From Burkholderiales bacterium (lineage in GTDB: Bacteria > Pseudomonadota > Gammaproteobacteria > Burkholderiales > Burkholderiaceae_A), in contig JAURCW010000051.1 in the NCBI GenBank assembly GCA_030828265.1, forward strand, positions 1-8,229: a DNA stretch of 8,229 nucleotides. The letters are read 5' to 3'. Under the pieces are notes generated by a model. It worked only from the letters and a program-made list of their open reading frames with translations. It had not been told where the DNA came from and did not search any database. Every line of letters starts with the position of its first letter. Position 1 is the first letter of the stretch. The translations under genes and the position numbers were made by a program. This document shows, piece after piece, positions 6,661-8,229 of the stretch.

Positions 6661-6782
6661 AATCGCAACCTCTCACTTTTTAAAAGCTGTTGCAGAACAG
6701 GTTCGAGTGTGCCTTGTATGCCGTACTGACGCATTGGGGTAATCCCCGCTCAGTTGCAGCGCGTGTTTGCTCCACCCCAAAG

Positions 6783-6791
6783 AAAAGGAGG
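6783..6791 (+). promoter_or_regulatory. Strong Shine-Dalgarno deciding the esterase start
   Basis: AAAAGGAGG is followed after eight bases by ATG at 6800. It rules against an in-frame TTG at 6767, which would place this site inside the coding region. Confidence 0.85.
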
Positions 6792-6799
6792 ACCACACC

Positions 6800-7399
6800 A
6801 TGTCCCAGCCCAGCGATTTTTGTGTCATTTACCTGCATGGCTTTCGCAGCTCTCCCGAGTCATCTAAGGCCATATTACTTGGCCAGTGGCTTGCAGAAGA
6901 AGGCGTGCGCTACGAATGCCCTTCCCTTGATATTGCGCCGCTGGCTGCCATCGACCACGTGTCTCAAACGGTTGAGCATGCACTGTCTGAGGGGTTTCAT
7001 ATTCGCCTCATCGGAAGTTCCTTGGGTGGCTTTTATGCCAGCTGGCTCATGGAGCGTCACCCCAAGCGCGAGGCCTTTAAGGCGGCACTCATTAACCCGG
7101 CCTGCGCACCTGCCCGCGACCTGGCCGACCAGGTGGGTCCACTTAAAGCCTGGCATTCCGAGGAAATTCTGCAGTTTCAGGCCGACTACATTGACGATCT
7201 ACGATCGATGGAGGTGCCACTGACCCAGCCCGAGCGCTACATGCTCGTTGCGGCCAAGGGTGACGAGCTGCTTGACTGGAACGAGATGGTGGCACGCTAC
7301 CCAGGGGCCCTTCACCATATTGTTGAAGGCTCGGACCACAGCCTGTCCGACTTTCCCGAGCATTGGCCCGCCATGAAGGAGTTTCTGCTCAGCCGCTAG
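6800..7399 (+). CDS. yqiA: YqiA-like (UPF0227) alpha/beta-hydrolase esterase
   Basis: This is a small cytoplasmic serine esterase of the YqiA/UPF0227 group, 199 residues, typical length. It has no signal peptide. VIYLHGFRSSPESSKA at 9-24 is the family's opening strand with the HGF oxyanion region. GSSLGG at 72-77 is the nucleophile elbow, with Ser74 as nucleophile. KGDELLD at 153-159 supplies the acid, Asp155, and GSDHSLSDF at 177-185 the catalytic His180, so the triad is intact. The start is set by a strong Shine-Dalgarno. It is divergent from dctP and convergent with the MFS gene, and appears to be a single-gene unit. E. coli YqiA acts on short acyl esters in vitro; the natural substrate is unknown and its neighbours give no hint. 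Confidence 0.92.
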   Translation: MSQPSDFCVIYLHGFRSSPESSKAILLGQWLAEEGVRYECPSLDIAPLAAIDHVSQTVEHALSEGFHIRLIGSSLGGFYASWLMERHPKREAFKAALINPACAPARDLADQVGPLKAWHSEEILQFQADYIDDLRSMEVPLTQPERYMLVAAKGDELLDWNEMVARYPGALHHIVEGSDHSLSDFPEHWPAMKEFLLSR

Positions 7400-7432
7400 A
7401 CCATGGGCAGAACCCAGCGGTCAGGCCAGAAC

Positions 7433-8229
7433 CTAAACAAGGGGCCGCTCGGGAGCCTTTTGCGAGAAGGGTATTCGCAATAAAAGAATAAGGCCCGCCA
7501 CAAAAAAGAGGCCCGTTAAGGCAATGGCCAGGCGGTGGTTGTTATCTGACAGCCAGCTTGTAAGCCCATAGCAAAGCGGCCCACAGACCGAGGCCAGGTT
7601 GACGGCCACCCCCCAGTAGCCAAAAGATTCTGCCTGACGGTCGGGCTCTGAAAGAGCAGCCACGGCAGCGCGCGCACCGCTTTGCGAGGCGCCCATGGCA
7701 AGCCCTGCCAGGTTCGCCGCAAGCCAAAAGCCTGGCTCGGTGGTGGAGAAGGCGGCCACCAGAACCATTAGAATCCAAAGCACAAGGCTCAAGGCAAGGC
7801 TGCGCTTATGGCCCAGTCGGTCTTGAAGAAGGCCAAACAAGAAGGCTCCGAGGCTTGCTGTGACGTTGACCACAAGCACCAGGGCAATGGTCTGGGCCAT
7901 TGAAAAGCCCATGACCTGCTGGGCATAAATGGCCGCCAGGGTAATGACCGTGGCCACGCCCGACTGATACACCGCGATGCAGACAAGAAGCTGGCGCAAA
8001 GGCTGACCCGTGGCCAGACTACTCCAGCCCTGGAGGAGCCTGCGCCAGGCCCCGCGCCACTCGGCCTGGGACTGAGCCGGCTGGTGGTCTTTCAAAACAA
8101 AAAGGGCAGGAAGGCCAACCAGGGCGAACAAGAGAGCGGTGAGCACCATGGCACCGCCCACAGCCCACTCGGTGGCAAGCCCCTGATCGGTCACTGGGTT
8201 GACGAGGCCGAGCAGGTGAGCAATGAAGG
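7433..8229 (-). CDS. MFS permease, UMF1 (Atg22-like) family, 5' end outside window
   Basis: This is the C-terminal 264 codons of an inner-membrane major facilitator. The reading frame stays open to the right edge (FIAHLLGLVNP precedes the GTG at 8194), so that GTG is not the start; the whole protein is probably about 420 residues. Membrane segments 6-12 can be seen. The segment-8/9 loop LLQDRLGHKRSLALS carries the MFS DR.G.KR motif. VYQSGVATVITLAAIYAQQ, LAGLAMGASQSGARAAVAAL and SFGYWGVAVNLASVCGPLCYG match the pattern of the UMF1 group, whose members resemble the yeast vacuolar effluxer Atg22. The transported compound is unknown. Its stop is 33 bases from the esterase stop on the other strand, with no clear terminator between. 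Confidence 0.85.
   Translation of the reverse strand, partial: FIAHLLGLVNPVTDQGLATEWAVGGAMVLTALLFALVGLPALFVLKDHQPAQSQAEWRGAWRRLLQGWSSLATGQPLRQLLVCIAVYQSGVATVITLAAIYAQQVMGFSMAQTIALVLVVNVTASLGAFLFGLLQDRLGHKRSLALSLVLWILMVLVAAFSTTEPGFWLAANLAGLAMGASQSGARAAVAALSEPDRQAESFGYWGVAVNLASVCGPLCYGLTSWLSDNNHRLAIALTGLFFVAGLILLLRIPFSQKAPERPLV

Noticed and set aside
6736..6747. GGGGTAATCCCC, a short hairpin near 6740
   Set aside because: The stem is only four bases with no T-tract, too small to call a terminator or operator.
6690..7223. A 177-codon plus-strand frame overlapping the start of the esterase
   Set aside because: It is out of frame with the intact YqiA-like gene, whose strong ribosome binding site and catalytic triad identify the real frame.
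7400..7432. Bidirectional terminator between the convergent esterase and MFS genes
   Set aside because: I found no stem with a T-tract in the 33-base gap.
1..8229. CRISPR array, tRNA, insertion sequence, defence or toxin-antitoxin genes
   Set aside because: No regularly spaced repeats, no cloverleaf, no transposase-like or defence-like protein was seen on either strand.

Overview
The window looks like a stretch of a Gram-negative, probably betaproteobacterial (Burkholderiales-like) chromosome. This is inferred from an outer-membrane usher, a YqiA-type esterase, a periplasmic-binding-protein (TRAP) transporter and GC-rich codon use. No rRNA or other phylogenetic marker is present, so the taxonomy is tentative. 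All genes belong to recognisable families. I see no CRISPR array, tRNA, insertion sequence, prophage gene or defence system, and no convincing novel multi-gene system.

Layout: (1) 57-3764, plus strand: a compact chaperone-usher fimbrial cluster of the Csu/spore-coat-protein-U type, with a secreted pilin, a periplasmic chaperone and an outer-membrane usher. The genes abut or overlap. A near-perfect intrinsic terminator hairpin (1216-1244) lies at the chaperone/usher junction, inside the only plausible coding start of the usher. (2) 6578-3679, minus strand: a complete TRAP transporter operon, dctP-dctQ-dctM. A strong hairpin terminator lies between dctP and dctQ, and dctQ and dctM overlap by 8 nt. 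The usher and dctM converge and their 3' ends overlap by 86 bp. (3) 6579-6799: a short divergent intergenic region holding the dctP promoter side and a strong Shine-Dalgarno for the next gene. (4) 6800-7399, plus strand: a small YqiA/UPF0227 serine esterase. (5) 7433 to the right edge, minus strand: the C-terminal two thirds of a UMF1-family MFS permease, cut by the window edge.

How the genes work together: the pilin would be folded and capped in the periplasm by the chaperone, handed to the usher and polymerised into a surface fibre. No SCPU tip adhesin follows the usher, where Csu-type clusters normally carry one, so the cluster is either minimal or has further pilin/adhesin genes to the left of the window. 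The TRAP proteins form one uptake system: DctP binds a substrate, probably an organic acid, in the periplasm, and DctQM imports it using an ion gradient. The esterase and the MFS permease have no visible functional tie to either system.

The points most worth a second look are regulatory or architectural: two hairpin terminators placed inside operons, the overprinted usher tail, and two local drops in GC content (the core of the pilin gene, and the TRAP operon).
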